This document shows positions 23,515 through 35,086 of a stretch of 64,000 nucleotides of DNA, piece by piece (position 1 is the stretch's first letter; the number at the start of each line of letters is the position of its first letter). The position numbers and the translations under genes were made by a program. The notes under the pieces are model-generated. The model was not told the origin of the DNA. It saw only the letters and a list, made by a program, of their open reading frames with translations, and did no database searches. Source of the stretch: Paguma larvata (Eukaryota; Chordata; Mammalia; Carnivora; Viverridae); contig CM057826.1 of assembly GCA_030068075.1 (NCBI GenBank), forward strand, positions 35,142,211 to 35,206,210, given 5' to 3'.

Positions 23515-23830
23515 CTCAGCTTATGGGAGATATAATTGGCATACGAGTATGTGGAAATTGAAGATGTATGCACATATATATTGTGAAATGATGGCCATAT
23601 AGGAGTTAGTTCACATCTCCATCATTTCACATAATTACCATTTTTGTACTTGTGGTGAGAACATTTAAGATCTTCTCCCTTAGAACTTCCAAGTCTATCA
23701 CACAGTATTCTCAACTGTGGTCATGCTGTACATTAGATCTCTAGAACTTATTCATCTTGTAACAGGAAGTTTGTACCCATTGACCAACATCTCCCCCATT
23801 TCCCCTTTTCCTCAGTACCAGAGTATAAAT
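23515..23830 (-). repeat. L1MA/L1MB-like 3' UTR, antisense
   Basis: Antisense L1 3' UTR motifs in order: GAGATATAATTGGCATACGA, GGTGAGAACATTTAAGATCT, GCTGTACATTAGATCTCTAG, AACTTATTCATCTTGTAACA, TTTGTACCCATTGACCAACA. Confidence 0.85.
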
Positions 23831-23861
23831 AAGAGCAAAAACCTAACTGGCATTCTTCTAT

Positions 23862-24010
23862 TTATTCTTTTAAAGACTTTTAGGGAAGTTTGGGGTTCAT
23901 GGAAAGATTGAGAGGGAGGTAAAGGGATTTCTCATATATCCTTTGCCCCCACATATGCATGGCTTCCCGCCCCCCGCAACTGTCATTCTTAAGAACAGAC
24001 CTTTGGTGCT
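23862..24010 (-). repeat. L1M 3'-end fragment, antisense
   Basis: GGATTTCTCATATATCCTTT, then CCCCCACATATGCATGGCTT, the antisense of an old L1 3' region. Confidence 0.55.
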
Positions 24011-24792
24011 TTTGCAGCACAGGTCTTTATATTGAGTTCAGAAATATCACGTTGGACCAAACAGTTTTAGCAAATAGACATATTACAAAGAGGGATATAC
24101 TAAACTGTAAGAAATTAACTAAGTTATCCAAAAGGCCTCGTGTTTTTATTTATAAACCAGGAAACGAAGTTAGGAAGGAGAATTGAAGAACTAGACTGAG
24201 TAATAAACCACTTGATTTAGTGAGTAGATCAAATATTCAAACACGCATCTTGAACTACTTAATTTATCTGTACATTATTTTGTCCTTGATCAGGATAGGA
24301 CCATAAATATAAGAGAAAGAAACTCCTGGCTTAACAAGTCTGTTCAGTTTGACTGATAACATTTATTTCATGCTCCCTAAAACTTCCTTCTTTGAGCTTG
24401 GAGTGGAAAAATGCTTACCATAAAGAAAGTTTTATTACCTTTCCTTTCTAAGTTAGTGAAATGATGAAGAGGTCTCCTTCTGATGTCAGAAACATAAGAT
24501 GTAAGTTTGTAATCATTACCATAGACCTAGAAGGATAAGATCAGAATAAAGGGAGAGCCTGACTACTCACTTCAGGAAAGAGATAGGAGAGTCCCTCTAG
24601 AAGTGGCCAACAATGACTTTTCAGGAATATTCAGGAACCTGATGTATAATAAGCAGCTATTATTGGGCAATAGCATCAGTGTTAGAAATTGGTATCTTGG
24701 TGCCAATTCACATCAACTTGCTCTCAGTTTCAAATGCTACCTGCATAATCGGCATAAGCCTATATAGCTGTGTTAAATTTATATCATATATC
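24011..24792. other. AT-rich intergenic DNA, no gene seen
   Basis: No recognised repeat or gene. Confidence 0.4.
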
Positions 24793-24897
24793 AAGTTTAT
24801 TTATTTTTAAGTAATCTTTCTGCCCAAGGTGGGGCTTGAACTCACGACCCCAAGGTCAAGAGTCAAAGGCTCTACGGACTGAGCCAGCCAGGTGCCC
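24793..24897 (-). repeat. short CAN-SINE
   Basis: GGGGCTTGAACTCACGACCC and GACTGAGCCAGCCAGGTGCC; no second core or CT-rich section. Confidence 0.9.
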
Positions 24898-25106
24898 TGA
24901 TACTATGTATCGAGGATTATTTAATGCATTTCGTTTCCTTTAATTCTGTTGGATGGAAACATTAGCAAAGGGAAAATAAAAATTAAAAACAGGAGATGTT
25001 AGAAGTATTCAAAAGACTGCCAATGGTTCCCTCCTTGACCAAACTTTAGCCAGGCTCCTCTGATCCCCCTGCTTGACAGGCCTCAACCTTGGCCTATAAA
25101 GACTTT

Positions 25107-25315
25107 TTTTCTTTTTTACCATAAGTTTTTATTTTAATTCCAGTTGGTTAACACACAGGGTTGCATTGGTTTTCGGGGTGTACAATATAGTAATTTAACA
25201 GTTCCACACATCACCGTGTGCTCTTTGCAAGTGAACTCCTTAATCCTCATCACCAGTCTAACCCATCCCCTCACACCCTTCCCCTCTGGTAACCATCTTC
25301 TCTACAAAGACTTAA
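25107..25315 (-). repeat. carnivore-type L1 3' end, antisense
   Basis: A T-rich (poly-A) tract, then AATTCCAGTTGGTTAACACA, GGTGTACAATATAGTAATTT, CCACACATCACCGTGTGCTC and CCCCTCTGGTAACCATC: the antisense of the L1 3' terminus, truncated at the right. Confidence 0.85.
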
Positions 25316-25854
25316 ATATCAGTATGGTTTCTAACACATGAGGCCACATCCCTAGGAGGAGTTTAGCACTCCCTTAAAGTCCACCTAAGAAAACTCAAAG
25401 CTGCCAAAAAAACTCATTGTTTGTTCCAACTAATACCGAAAAATGGAGCCCCCGTCTCCTGGCCTCTGGTGAAGGACAGGAGCGTGCCAGTTAGCAAACC
25501 CAGATGGGTTTCGTATGGAACAACCCTTTCACCGCATTTTGTAATTTTCCACTTCCCTGACTCTACTGTGCCTGCATTCACTCCCTTCCCAATTCACTTG
25601 TCCTTCTTTTAAAATGCTCAGCCACTTCTGTACAAATTGAAGTTGAGTTCAGTTCACACTGGACTCTCTTCCTTATGTGATAACGTGTTACTTGTTCGAA
25701 TTTGTCCTTACCACTTTGACAAGTGCCCAGTTTTGTTTGTCTTTGACAGAAGGAAGTGGAAGAGACAGAAAAAATAAGAATGGAGAAAGCACCCAATCTA
25801 GTCAAAATAATAAAACCAGAAGGAAATATGTGAACTCCCCAATTCAAACATTGT
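25316..25854. other. intergenic DNA, no gene seen
   Basis: Overlapping frames of 95-112 codons occur on both strands around 25578-25964. They lack splice context or domains and are regarded as chance. Confidence 0.4.
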
Positions 25855-26300
25855 TTGTTAGTGCTTATCATAGTGAGGTATATAATATCAGGTATTGGAG
25901 ACAAAACAGTGAACAAAAGATTTCACCTAGTAAGAAACAGCAGTATGATGGGACACCCACTTAGAAAGAAAATGATGTGTAAGTACTACAAAGGGGTCGA
26001 GAATAGGGTTCTTCAGAGTCCATTAAGATTTACAAGTGGAAATAACATTTAAGATGAATTCTGAAGGATGAGTGGGAGTTAGTCAGAGGAAAAGCCGAGA
26101 ACAGAGTGTTCTAGACAGAGCAGAGCGCATGTGCAAATGCCAGGAAGTAAGAAAACAAACGCACAAGTGCAAGTGAAAGAGCAGTTCCAAGGAGCTGAAA
26201 GAACTACAGCTGGAGAGCTGTTATTGGATCAGGGAAGAGAATGATGGAGAAACCCGGGTGAGGGAGCAAAGCTGGAGCCAGAGTCTAAAAGGTCGTCTGG
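25855..26300 (-). repeat. probable L2 remnant, antisense
   Basis: GGTATTGGAGACAAAACAGT and AACAAAAGATTTCACCTAG resemble the antisense L2 3' end (a genomic pattern of ..gggatacagcagtgaacaa..). GGAGTTAGTCAGAGGAAAAG and CATGTGCAAATGCCAGGAAG fit the upstream part. Confidence 0.45.
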
Positions 26301-26570
26301 GGCTTGTTTGTACCTCCTCATACAGGGAGGGGGAGAGGTCCGAGTTTCCAGTAAGAGCATGTGTGGGAAAATGGATTGGAATAAACAAGACAACAGATGG
26401 AAAGAAGTGGAGTTATTCATGAGCTATTCAGGAGATAAAAACAGGATTCAGGGTTACTTAGCCGTGGGGTACAAGAGACAGAAGGTAAGAAGCTGAAGTT
26501 GAAATTCCCACTTGGGGCTGGGCAGTTCAGTGAGTGGTACTGCCTTGTGTTTCTAGAATAAGAAATACAA

Positions 26571-26670
26571 GGGGGCACCTGGCTGGCTCAGGCAGTTCAT
26601 CATGCAACTCTTCATCTCAGAGTTTTGAGTTCAAGCCCCACGTTGGGTGCATAGATCACTTAAAAAATAA
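26571..26670 (+). repeat. short CAN-SINE
   Basis: GGGGGCACCTGGCTGGCTCA, GAGTTCAAGCCCCACGTTGG and a short A-rich tail. AATAAGAAA is repeated at 26557-26565 and 26671-26679. Confidence 0.92.
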
Positions 26671-26679
26671 AATAAGAAA

Positions 26680-27837
26680 CACTGATGGAAAGCTGGTTTG
26701 TTGAATAATGGGGCAGCTGTATTCCATGACTAAAGATCCTCTCCACCTTAATGTGCAAGTGAGGAAACAGATCTTTGTGTTTTTAAATTGAATAAAAAAG
26801 CACCACACTAAGATCTAACTACACATGAGGTTTTGGTCAACTAGTTTCCCAGAGGACAGGAGGTAACGTGTAAACCAAATCACAGAACACAATCATTGCA
26901 ACTGCATTTCCTCTCTACAAGACACAGATGATGAAAGGCGGGAGGGACTGTAGAAAAGAATAAAAACAAAGGAAACAAATACAAGAGGCTCTCACTCTAT
27001 GAAGTAAGAAAGCAGATAAAGTATATCCCAGAAGTTAAAAGATAAGAAGTTAAAATAGGTAAGAAGCGGACATTAGAATTTTTCTATTATTCTTTAGGAA
27101 CTATGTTTAAAAAAAAAAAGATTTAGCAACATAGCCAGTAGGAAATACCAGACCTCAAAAATCTAACCACCAGACACACTCATGCAGTTTTTGCTCTAAA
27201 CTTTTAAAAATATTGCACTTCTCTGAACTCTAATTGAATGTTTCAGTCACTTACACTTATAACATATTTTACATGGTCGATAATTCCGAAGTAGGAAAAA
27301 TCTTTACTTTTTCCACCCAGGTAAAAAAAATGCATGCTATGAAACCTGCAAATTTATACAAAAGATGGGCAATGAGGAACTTCTAAAGTTTGTTGCTTTC
27401 TTCCTCTCTGCTCTGAAACCACACAATTTCAAGAACTTTTTTTTTGTTCTTACCACAAAAGTACATAAGATCTCTAAAAAAAATTGGCATTCTAATTTTT
27501 GAAAATTCTCTTAAGTTATTGGTGTTAAGTATAATATATTTTAGATTTAAAAGTTAACAGGAGTTCTGTTCTTAAGGAGATTCTATATTACCAAAAACGA
27601 AAAAAAAATAAGAAAATTTCTCTTAAGTAAGATTCCTGAATCTATTGATTCGTTCTGATATATATATTGTTTGGAGTATATTTAGAAATGCTTTGTCCTT
27701 ATCTTATTCCTAATATTAACTGTAAAGTGTAGGTAGTGTAGCAAAACTTCACAAATTAAGATTTCATGCAAGTCCTATCATCTAACACAAATCTGCCTGT
27801 GAACAGACCCTACTGAATTCTTCTTTTTGTGCACTAT
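26680..27837. other. AT-rich intergenic DNA, no gene seen
   Basis: Over 1.1 kb without an assignable repeat or gene. Confidence 0.4.
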
Positions 27838-28022
27838 TTTGCCATTTATTCATCCATAAATTGTTTATCCTTTGCCATGGGCTGGACACCATTTTAAATG
27901 CTGAAGATACAAAGCAAGCATGATCAGAAAGGACCCTGACTTTAGGGAGCTTGTGTGCATCCCAGTATAGTAAGGAGGAACTACAGAATGAAAAAACAAA
28001 GGCCATGGGAAGCTGCATAAAT
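27838..28022 (-). repeat. L2 3'-end remnant, antisense
   Basis: CCATTTATTCATCCATAAAT, GGGCTGGACACCATTTTAAA, GCTGAAGATACAAAGCAAGC, then AAGGACCCTGACTTTAGGGA and GGAGCTTGTGTGCATC: the antisense L2 terminus in the right order. Confidence 0.7.
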
Positions 28023-28602
28023 CAAGGGCTCAGTGCCGTCGACAGATGAAGGAAAATGACAATAATAATAATGCTGCAATCTATTGTTGTCCTCAAAAAG
28101 TGCAGCTTTGCTTCAAATATTATTACTATCAAAGTACAAAAATGACATGGAAAAGGCAATACTTGAGATTGGGATGGGAATCTATATTAAACTTTACAAA
28201 ATAGTAGGACAGAAATGATTATACTTTAAGATTTCTAGTGAGTGATATTTCATTTTTTAAAGCACATAATCCCAAGTACCTTCCAAGAAATGTGAATAAT
28301 ATGCAGTGTACACTCATACCTCAATATAGTCACCGTAACTAAATGTTTATTCATTGAGTTTTGTGAATGAATGACCTAAAATATTTCTTTCTCTCAAATT
28401 TAAATGAAATAGAATATTGTGATTTGTGCTTAAATCAAATTTCCTGGTAAGTTGTTTTTTTTTTTAAGTTCTCATGTATATCCCTCCCTAGGGTACAGTT
28501 TAATAATAGAGCTTATAACCATTACATTTTTCTCTCATTCTTTGGTTTGGTTTGGTTTTTGTTTTTGTTTTTTATTTATTTTTGCATGGAGATTTAAGAA
28601 TA

Positions 28603-28811
28603 GATTTTTTTAGGTTTATTTATTTATTTTGAGAGAGAGAGAGAGCAAGTAGGAGAGGGGCAGAGTAAAGGAGAGAGAGAGAGGATTCCAAGCAGGTTCT
28701 GCACTATCAGCATGAAGCCTGATGTGGGGCTCAAACCCACAAACTGCGAGATCATGACCCAAGCCAAAACCAAGAGTTGAACGCTTAACCAACTGAGTCA
28801 TCCAGTGCCCC
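28603..28811 (-). repeat. CAN-SINE
   Basis: Minus-strand copy. Flanking AAGAATAG (28596-28603) and AAGAGTAG (28812-28819) are a probable diverged target duplication. Confidence 0.9.
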
Positions 28812-28883
28812 AAGAGTAGCTTGTTTTTTAAAAGAGATACTGACAAGAAGCATCCTAAGAGGCTCAACGGTACCAAGTGTGAC

Positions 28884-29478
28884 TGTCTTTAGTCAGGGTT
28901 CTCCAGAGAAAAAGAACAATAGAAGATATCTATACCTATCTATGTATCTACAAATTATATCTACATTTCTTTTTAATACAAATAAATCTAATCAAGTAGA
29001 TAAATATGGATACAGATTTGTACGTATATAGATGTATATAGATATACACTTATTTTAAGAGATTGGCTCATGCAATGATGGAGCCTGGAAAGTTCCCAGA
29101 TCTGCAGGGTGAGTAAGCAAGTTAGAGATCCAGTTGAGAGAATGGCATAGTTCCAGCGCATAAACTAGTAGGCTTGAGACCGAGGAAGATTCAATGTTTC
29201 AGTTCGAGTCTGAAGGCAGGAAAGAGCTGATTATCTCAGTTCAAAGGCAATCAGGCAGAATGAGTTCCTTCTTACTCAGCCTTTTTGGTGTATTCGCCCT
29301 TCAACTGATTGGATGAAGCCCATCCACATTAGGGAGGGCAATCCACTTTACTCAGTCTACTGATTCAAATGTTAATCTCATCCAAACACTCTTACAGGAA
29401 CATCCAAAGTAATGTTTCACAAAATATTTGGGCGGCTTGTGGCCCAATCAAGTTGACACGTAGAATTAACCATCACAA
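28884..29478 (+). mobile_element. solo MLT2-type (ERVL) LTR
   Basis: A lone long terminal repeat of the ERVL class. It starts TGTCTTTAGTCAGGGTTCTC and ends AATTAACCATCACA, with the inner landmarks TTTTAAGAGATTGGCTCATG, CAACTGATTGGATGAAGCCC and CAATCAAGTTGACACGTAGA. The 5-bp sequence GTGAC lies on both sides (28879-28883 and 29479-29483), as expected for ERVL integration. No internal retroviral genes are present, so only the LTR remains. An AT-rich GATA-like run (28920-29050) lies inside. Confidence 0.85.
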
Positions 29479-29483
29479 GTGAC

Positions 29484-30513
29484 TTTCTGTAGTTTCCCTT
29501 GGTTTCTCAAGCTAACAAATAATTCCACTGCATTTAGAGGGAAGAGAAAAAAATTGTTGGGATAATTTTGTTCAGCCTCAGAATATCTTTCTTGTTTCTT
29601 AGTCCCAGAAAAAATAAACAATGCAACCACAAGCATATCTTTACATAGGATTTCATTTCTTCCATTTTGCTTTATGCAGAGTTTAGTCACCACTGGGGTG
29701 CAGAACAAATATTTTTGAACTTTTACCAATATATTTCAAAAGTGATATCCTATTTGGACTTCATACTTGATTGGATATTTTGAAGTTTATTTCTCTTTAA
29801 AAAATGCCTATCAAAATGTAAAAAATGTCCCCTCCTCCCATTGCAAGCTATTTTAAAATTGCCCAGGTGGTGCCTTCATCAGCATTTTGCCTGTTCATTA
29901 AGCATATGTGATATTCATCGTTTTGTTTCTTACAAGCTTTGTAATTTTTCCTAAAATACTGATTTCATGCTGAGATGCTTCAAGTGTGGATACACGCCAC
30001 TTTTTAAAAAAAATTTTTAACCATCTGTTAATTACTAAACTCAAACTATAGCTCATATCTAAGTAATTAGACACAATACCTGTACATGTAGGAGTTTGGT
30101 AATTGACGAGTGAAGAAACGAGTGAATGAATGAATGATGAATGAATGAAGGTTAAAATGCAGTGTTGGGGGGCGGGGAGGGAGGTATTGATCATACTTGT
30201 GGTTGACCCGAAAAAAGTTCAAAAGACAAATTATCTCTGGTTGGATAAAACTTGTATCTTGGCCAGCATCAACCTAGAACTACAAATAGTAGTGATGATT
30301 TTAAATTTATATCACATATAAGTAATGCATAAATTTATTCTCTGGGTAAAAATGTTTAAATATTGTAGATAAGATTAAGGTACCATTGAACACTTCCCCA
30401 TAGACAGCATTACAATATTGTTTTGTGGATTTGTGTATTTTTTTCCTCAGTGAACTCTGAGTAGATGTTTTATAGCAGGAATGAGGGACAAAACCAGGGC
30501 AGACTATCCACAT
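29484..30513. other. intergenic DNA, no gene seen
   Basis: Contains a short (TGAA)n run at about 30121-30150. No repeat family or exon recognised. Confidence 0.4.
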
Positions 30514-30529
30514 AGCAATAATAGATATA

Positions 30530-30618
30530 GTCTACGGCCATACCACCCTGAACACGCCCGATCTCGTCTGATCTCGGAAGCTAAGCAGGGTCGGGCCCGG
30601 TTAGTACTTGGATGGGAG
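30530..30618 (+). pseudogene. 5S rRNA retropseudogene, 3'-truncated, tailless
   Basis: Starts GTCTACGGCCATACCACCCT, as 5S rRNA does, and follows the 5S sequence with about two substitutions through GTTAGTACTTGGATGGGAG. It stops after 89 of about 120 nt. The 3' domain is absent, as is the T-run terminator. AGCAATAATAGA flanks it at 30514-30525 and 30617-30628 (the second copy overlaps the last two bases of the insert), indicating target-primed insertion. No A-tail is present. It is not a functional 5S gene: the 3' half of the RNA is missing, although the region with the internal promoter boxes is largely present. Confidence 0.93.
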
Positions 30619-30635
30619 CAATAATAGAAACAGCT

Positions 30636-30860
30636 AATATCTACTAAATTCCAGTCATTTTTCTAAATACCATGTATGCATTAACACACGTAAGCCTTTC
30701 AAGGACACATGGTATCATTATTATGTACTAACCATTATTCCCCTTGTGCAGATGAGCAAACATCCATTTTCCATAATTTCTCCAAAGTCATGGACTCGCA
30801 AGTGGTAGAGCTTGGATTTGAACCTAAATAGAGTAGTTCTTGTGCTTGCTCAAAAGCACC
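30636..30860 (-). repeat. MIR, antisense
   Basis: AAGCCTTTCAAGGACACATG, CATTATTCCCCTTGTGCAGA, TGAGCAAAC, then CAAGTGGTAGAGCTTGGATT and TGAACCTAAAT: antisense MIR core. Confidence 0.8.
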
Positions 30861-31224
30861 ACATCGTATACAAAATATGAAGAGAGAAAGTACTGATTGT
30901 ACAACCATCTGCATGTGAACTGGTGCAAAGCAAGCACCCAGCCTGGTCAACTCATGTTTCTTATTTGACTACCAGATACCCTGGCAAACTCTAGGTTTTA
31001 TATTCCACTTTCTAATTTGCTGCCCTTCTCTGGTACGGGTATCTCGCTTCAGTTCTCAAATGTGGTTCTTGATAAATAACTGAACTGAAATAACAAGTGA
31101 GGACTCAAATAACCCAAGATCTTCTCACTCCAACTTTGTGAATCAATATTAACATATTCTTCTTCAACATGGACAATCCCAACTAAGCATCATTTCCATT
31201 AAGCTGTGCAGCCATGTGTTGGGT

Positions 31225-31515
31225 GCTTTCTCTGCGTCTGAAATGTTCTTCTTTTGTTAGTTTACATGTTAACACCTATTTATCCTTCAAACTCTTGCTA
31301 GGGTGCAATGTCCTCAGTGAAGCCTTTCTTATATGTTTTATTTCCATCTCTTTTGTGTTCTGTCACTACAGTACCATCGGTTTAGATTTTAATTCTTTTT
31401 TTAACATCCTGTTCTCACACTGGACAGTAAGATCCTTGAGAATAATCATGGTTTGGGTAAACCAGGTGTGAACACCATGCCTGTCACATATTCGATGCAT
31501 CATAAATGTCTGTGA
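31225..31515 (+). repeat. L2 3' end
   Basis: CTGCGTCTGAAATGTTCTTC, TTATCCTTCAAACTCTTGCT, GTGAAGCCTTTCTTATATG, GACAGTAAGATCCTTGAGAA and CATAAATGTCTGTGAAA follow the L2 terminal order. Confidence 0.75.
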
Positions 31516-31785
31516 AACTAAGTGGAAACGTGGCTATTACAACAGCATCGTTGAGCCTGGCAACCATCTTTTACAACCATCTTTACAACTCAATATTTAC
31601 CTGGTGTTCGAATTAACCCCCATATGTTGAGAAAAATTCATTTCATATTTTCCCCAAATAGTCCACAAAACTATATCCTTCCATTATATTTTATTTCCCT
31701 ATAACCTTAAGATGAAAATCTTAATAATGTTTTACACTCAGAGGAAGATTTTTAATTATTTCTTTATTAAATTTAAAAGGAATTT

Positions 31786-32030
31786 GGGGCATCCGTGTGG
31801 CTCAATTGGTGGAGCCTCTGACTCTTGATTCCTGGCTCAGGTCACAATCCCAAGGTTGTGAGATCAAGCCCTACATCAGGCTCCATGCCGGGTGTATGCG
31901 GAACCTGCTTAAGATTCTCATTCTCTCTCTTTCTTTCTTCCTCTCTCCCCTCTTCTTTCCCCTTCCCACTCACACTCTCTCTCTCTAAATAAAATAAAAA
32001 AAATAAAATAAAATTAAATAAAATGAAAAA
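31786..32030 (+). repeat. CAN-SINE, diverged, with long AAATAAAA tail
   Basis: GGGGCATCCGTGTGGCTCAA head, CATCAGGCTCCATGCCGGGT core variant, CT-rich stretch, and a tail of repeated AAATAAAAT units at 31985-32030. Confidence 0.88.
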
Positions 32031-32035
32031 TAAAT

Positions 32036-34100
32036 AATTTTTTAAAAGAGCCTACTTCCTTAAAAAAAAAAAGAAGAATTCTACCAATTAAATGTCTTCA
32101 CAAATATTTGTAGAGGCGAATTTTATGTAGTGGCCATTTTTTAAAACGTCGCACCTTAGCAGTATAGACGACAGTAGCTGATTTTACCAAAATGAGCTTA
32201 CTAGCAATGGTTATTCCCTTTAAGGGGTAATTTCTCTCTTCAAGTAATTTTTCCTAACTATAAACTGGATAAAACTTTCATTTCTCACTAGGTAGCTGAC
32301 AAAGATAACTAGAAACCTTACCTCTATAAATACCAAGATACAGTGGATGGAACAAACCAAATGTATTTTTAAATGCATAGCTAAATTTTCAGCAAAGAGA
32401 GGAAAATTTGTCGGTTCCAGAAATAAAATAGAAACTGAAAACCAAAGAATAAGCATGTGAGTGGAACCTGAGTCTGTCCTGTGACGGACTTCTCTTCCCA
32501 GTGCGTTAGGGACTCAAGTTCAATTTCCCATGTGAGGGAAGGGACATGCCCGGGCCTATGCCTGAAAGAAAATTGGGACTAAGAGATCTGAACAGAGCTG
32601 AGACCCTCAACTGTCCACACATTTGGTGGATCATTTAATTTTTAAATTGTCCGGTGTCACAAAGAAATGTGTCTGTCTCGGCCTCGGCTATGTGGGAAAA
32701 AAAATAGAACCCCAAATAAAGTGAAGTTCTACTTTATTTCCACAGGCTACCGTGGGCTTGAGGATGAAATTAGCATACTGTTAACATTAACAATATGCTC
32801 TATGTTGTTCTTGAGACTGTGATTACCACTAGGCCACCTGGCAAAACGAAGGCAAAGCTGTTCCTTAAAGCCATGCGACAGTATTATCTGAATACTGATA
32901 TAATAAAGAGAGGAAAAAAAGGCTCACTAAAATAGGCAATTAACAAGTAACGGCGTGTACGGAAATCACAGAAATAAACCATCATGAATGAGACTAAGCA
33001 CACAAGATAGGGGGATTACAGACTCAAGAACTTGAGACATAAAAGGTAATCTAAAAAAGAGTATACAATAAATAATACATATCAGTATGAAAAGCTTTTT
33101 TAAATACACAGAGGTAGACATATGGCTGCATTGAACAGTAAAAGTGACAGGCTCGGACCATCTAGACAAGGAGAAAGTAGGATCAAAGGCAGTTAGGGAA
33201 TAGAGGACGTGACTCATGTGGGGAAAACAGTTTAAAGGATAAGAATTTAGTAAAAACAGTATGATTTTGGTGCATTTTATAGAACTATGAGGAATAGGGT
33301 TGACCAGATAGAATGAGCCCATTTCAGTAGGCAAAAACGGTACTGTTCGTTTCCAACATGCATCTCATCATTTCCCTAATAAATGTTGTGTGATTTGGGA
33401 ATGGAACTCAGTTTTGGGGTGGGCCTGATTTGTCCACTACTTTCTTTCCCAAACCATGTCTGACCTACAACACAACCCTTAAATTATAAGGATTACACCT
33501 GCCCACATCCCATTCTCTGCTTCTCCTCATTTTGTTTTCCAGAATAATATAGTGTCCAACTGGACAAAAAAAAAAAAAAAGACAAGTACAAATAAAAGAT
33601 TTGAAGATGCCCCCGTTGTCTTAAAAGTAGGACTTTTGCAGTAGAGTAACAACCGAGTAGAGTTCTGTTTGGTGTAATGGTGGGAAGGGAGCTGAGGTAA
33701 GAGGAATCCTGTGCTGACAACTGTTAAGCAACCCGCGGGAGAAATGGGCTGACCTGTAGCCTTTGATGATTTCGGTGATATAAATACTCCCACCAAGACT
33801 GTTCAAGCCTCAGTGGAACAACAGTCTTGCAAAATCCCTGATAAATTAAGAATTGTCTCGAGCCACTGTGAGCTGGCCCCAGTACACTGCTGCTCCCCGC
33901 CCACCTTTAGAAGGCAGTGTTGCACCATTTCACGTGCTCTCTCCCAGGTGGGTTGGCCACTGCCATTTTCTAACTGGTTGTAGCAGCCTGTGGATGATAA
34001 ATATTCTCAGATTCTAGAAATAGGGTTATGGCCATCTAGGTGTTGATGATAGTGTGGGCTTTGTCTTTTTCTTTATACATATTTAATGGGGGGTTGGGAA
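32036..34100. other. 2 kb of intergenic DNA without recognised repeats
   Basis: Longest stretch upstream of EMB where I recognise no repeat. It has an A-run at 33567-33581 and a 122-codon minus-strand frame at 32966-33334 with no domain or splice evidence. No gene is called. Lineage-specific repeat exclusion or unrecognised ancient repeats are both possible. Confidence 0.4.
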
Positions 34101-34115
34101 AGAATAACCAAAAAC

Positions 34116-34330
34116 AAGGGGCGCCTGGGTGGCTCAGTCGATTGAGCGTCCGACTTTGGCTCAGGTCATGATCTCGCAGTCTGTGAGTTCGAGCCCCGTG
34201 TCGGGCTCTGTGCTGACAGCTCAGAGCCTGGAGCCTGCTTCGGATTCAGTGTCTCCCTCTCTCTCTGCCCCTCCCCCGTTCGTGCTCTGTCTCTCTCTGT
34301 CTCAAAAATAAATAAACTTAAAAAAAAAAA
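34116..34330 (+). mobile_element. intact young felid CAN-SINE
   Basis: The least diverged copy in the window: GGGGCGCCTGGGTGGCTCAG head, GTGAGTTCGAGCCCCGTGTC, GAGCCTGGAGCCTGCTTCGG, CCCCTCCCCCGTTCGTGCTC and an AAATAAATAAAC tail with an 11-A run. CpGs remain in the head and core. AGAATAACCAAAAAC flanks it at 34101-34115 and 34331-34345 without a mismatch. Confidence 0.98.
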
Positions 34331-34397
34331 AGAATAACCAAAAACTATTTTAAATTGGACTCCTAAACTATAAAATATTAACAATATTTCTAAATTT

Positions 34398-34490
34398 ATT
34401 AGTCATTTGTTCCACAAAAATGTATTAAGCAACTTTCTAGGCACAGTTTGAGCTAGAAAGGATTGAGCAGTGAGGAAAAAGTACAATGAT
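34398..34490 (-). repeat. L2 3'-end fragment, antisense
   Basis: TTAGTCATTTGTTCCACAAA, AATGTATTAAGCAACTTTCT, AGGCACAGTTTGAGCTAG: antisense L2 terminus. Confidence 0.6.
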
Positions 34491-34889
34491 TAAAACCAAA
34501 TAATTCCTTCTCCTCCGCTCCTGAAAAGTTCCTCCCTAATTTGGTTTTAAAATATCCCATTGCTTTCTTTTATGTAATTGAATACAAAGCAGTATCTATA
34601 TACAGTGATCTTATTTTCAGTGTATAAATGTTGGGAGTAAATAAATCTCAAATATAAAAATTTGGCAAGCCCTGGAAAAACATCTGCAAGTAGAATTTTT
34701 ATTTTAAACAAGCCGCCTACATGATGGCAAGTCACAGGATCAATAATCCACCTATTATAGTAAATAAAATAATTAATGGCGGCATTTCTTATAAGAGAAA
34801 AAGATGGAAAAAAATCTGAAATGTTAGTTTAATTGGAAAAGAGACAAGTAAATTGTGATAGATCCATACAATGAAGTGGTTTCATACTA

Positions 34890-35086
34890 TATTTTATTTT
34901 ATTTTATTTATGTATTTTGAGAGAAAGAGAGAGAGCATGTGAGTTGAAGAGAGAGGCAGAGGGAGAGAAAGAGAAGCTCAGCACAGAGCCGCATGTGGGG
35001 CTTGGTCCTATGACCCTGGGGTCATGACCAGAGCTGAAATCAAGAGTTGCATGCTCAACTGACTGAGCCACCCAGTCAGGCGCCCC
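34890..35086 (-). repeat. inner CAN-SINE of a nested pair
   Basis: Minus-strand copy with (TTTTA)n tail at 34890-34910 and head CACCCAGTCAGGCGCCCC ending at 35086. It sits in the tail of the element that follows. Confidence 0.85.

Noticed and set aside
30530..30618. Active 5S rRNA gene
   Set aside because: Lacks the last ~30 nt and the T-run terminator and is flanked by target duplications.
32966..33334. 122-codon minus-strand frame
   Set aside because: AT-rich, no domain, no splice or promoter context; about the length expected by chance in 64 kb.
34129..34311. Recurring small 'protein' family MAQSV..PTSAQVMISQ..SSSP.SGSVLTAQSLEPASDSVSPSLSAPP found many times on both strands
   Set aside because: It is the conceptual translation of CAN-SINE copies, not a gene family; every instance coincides with a SINE.
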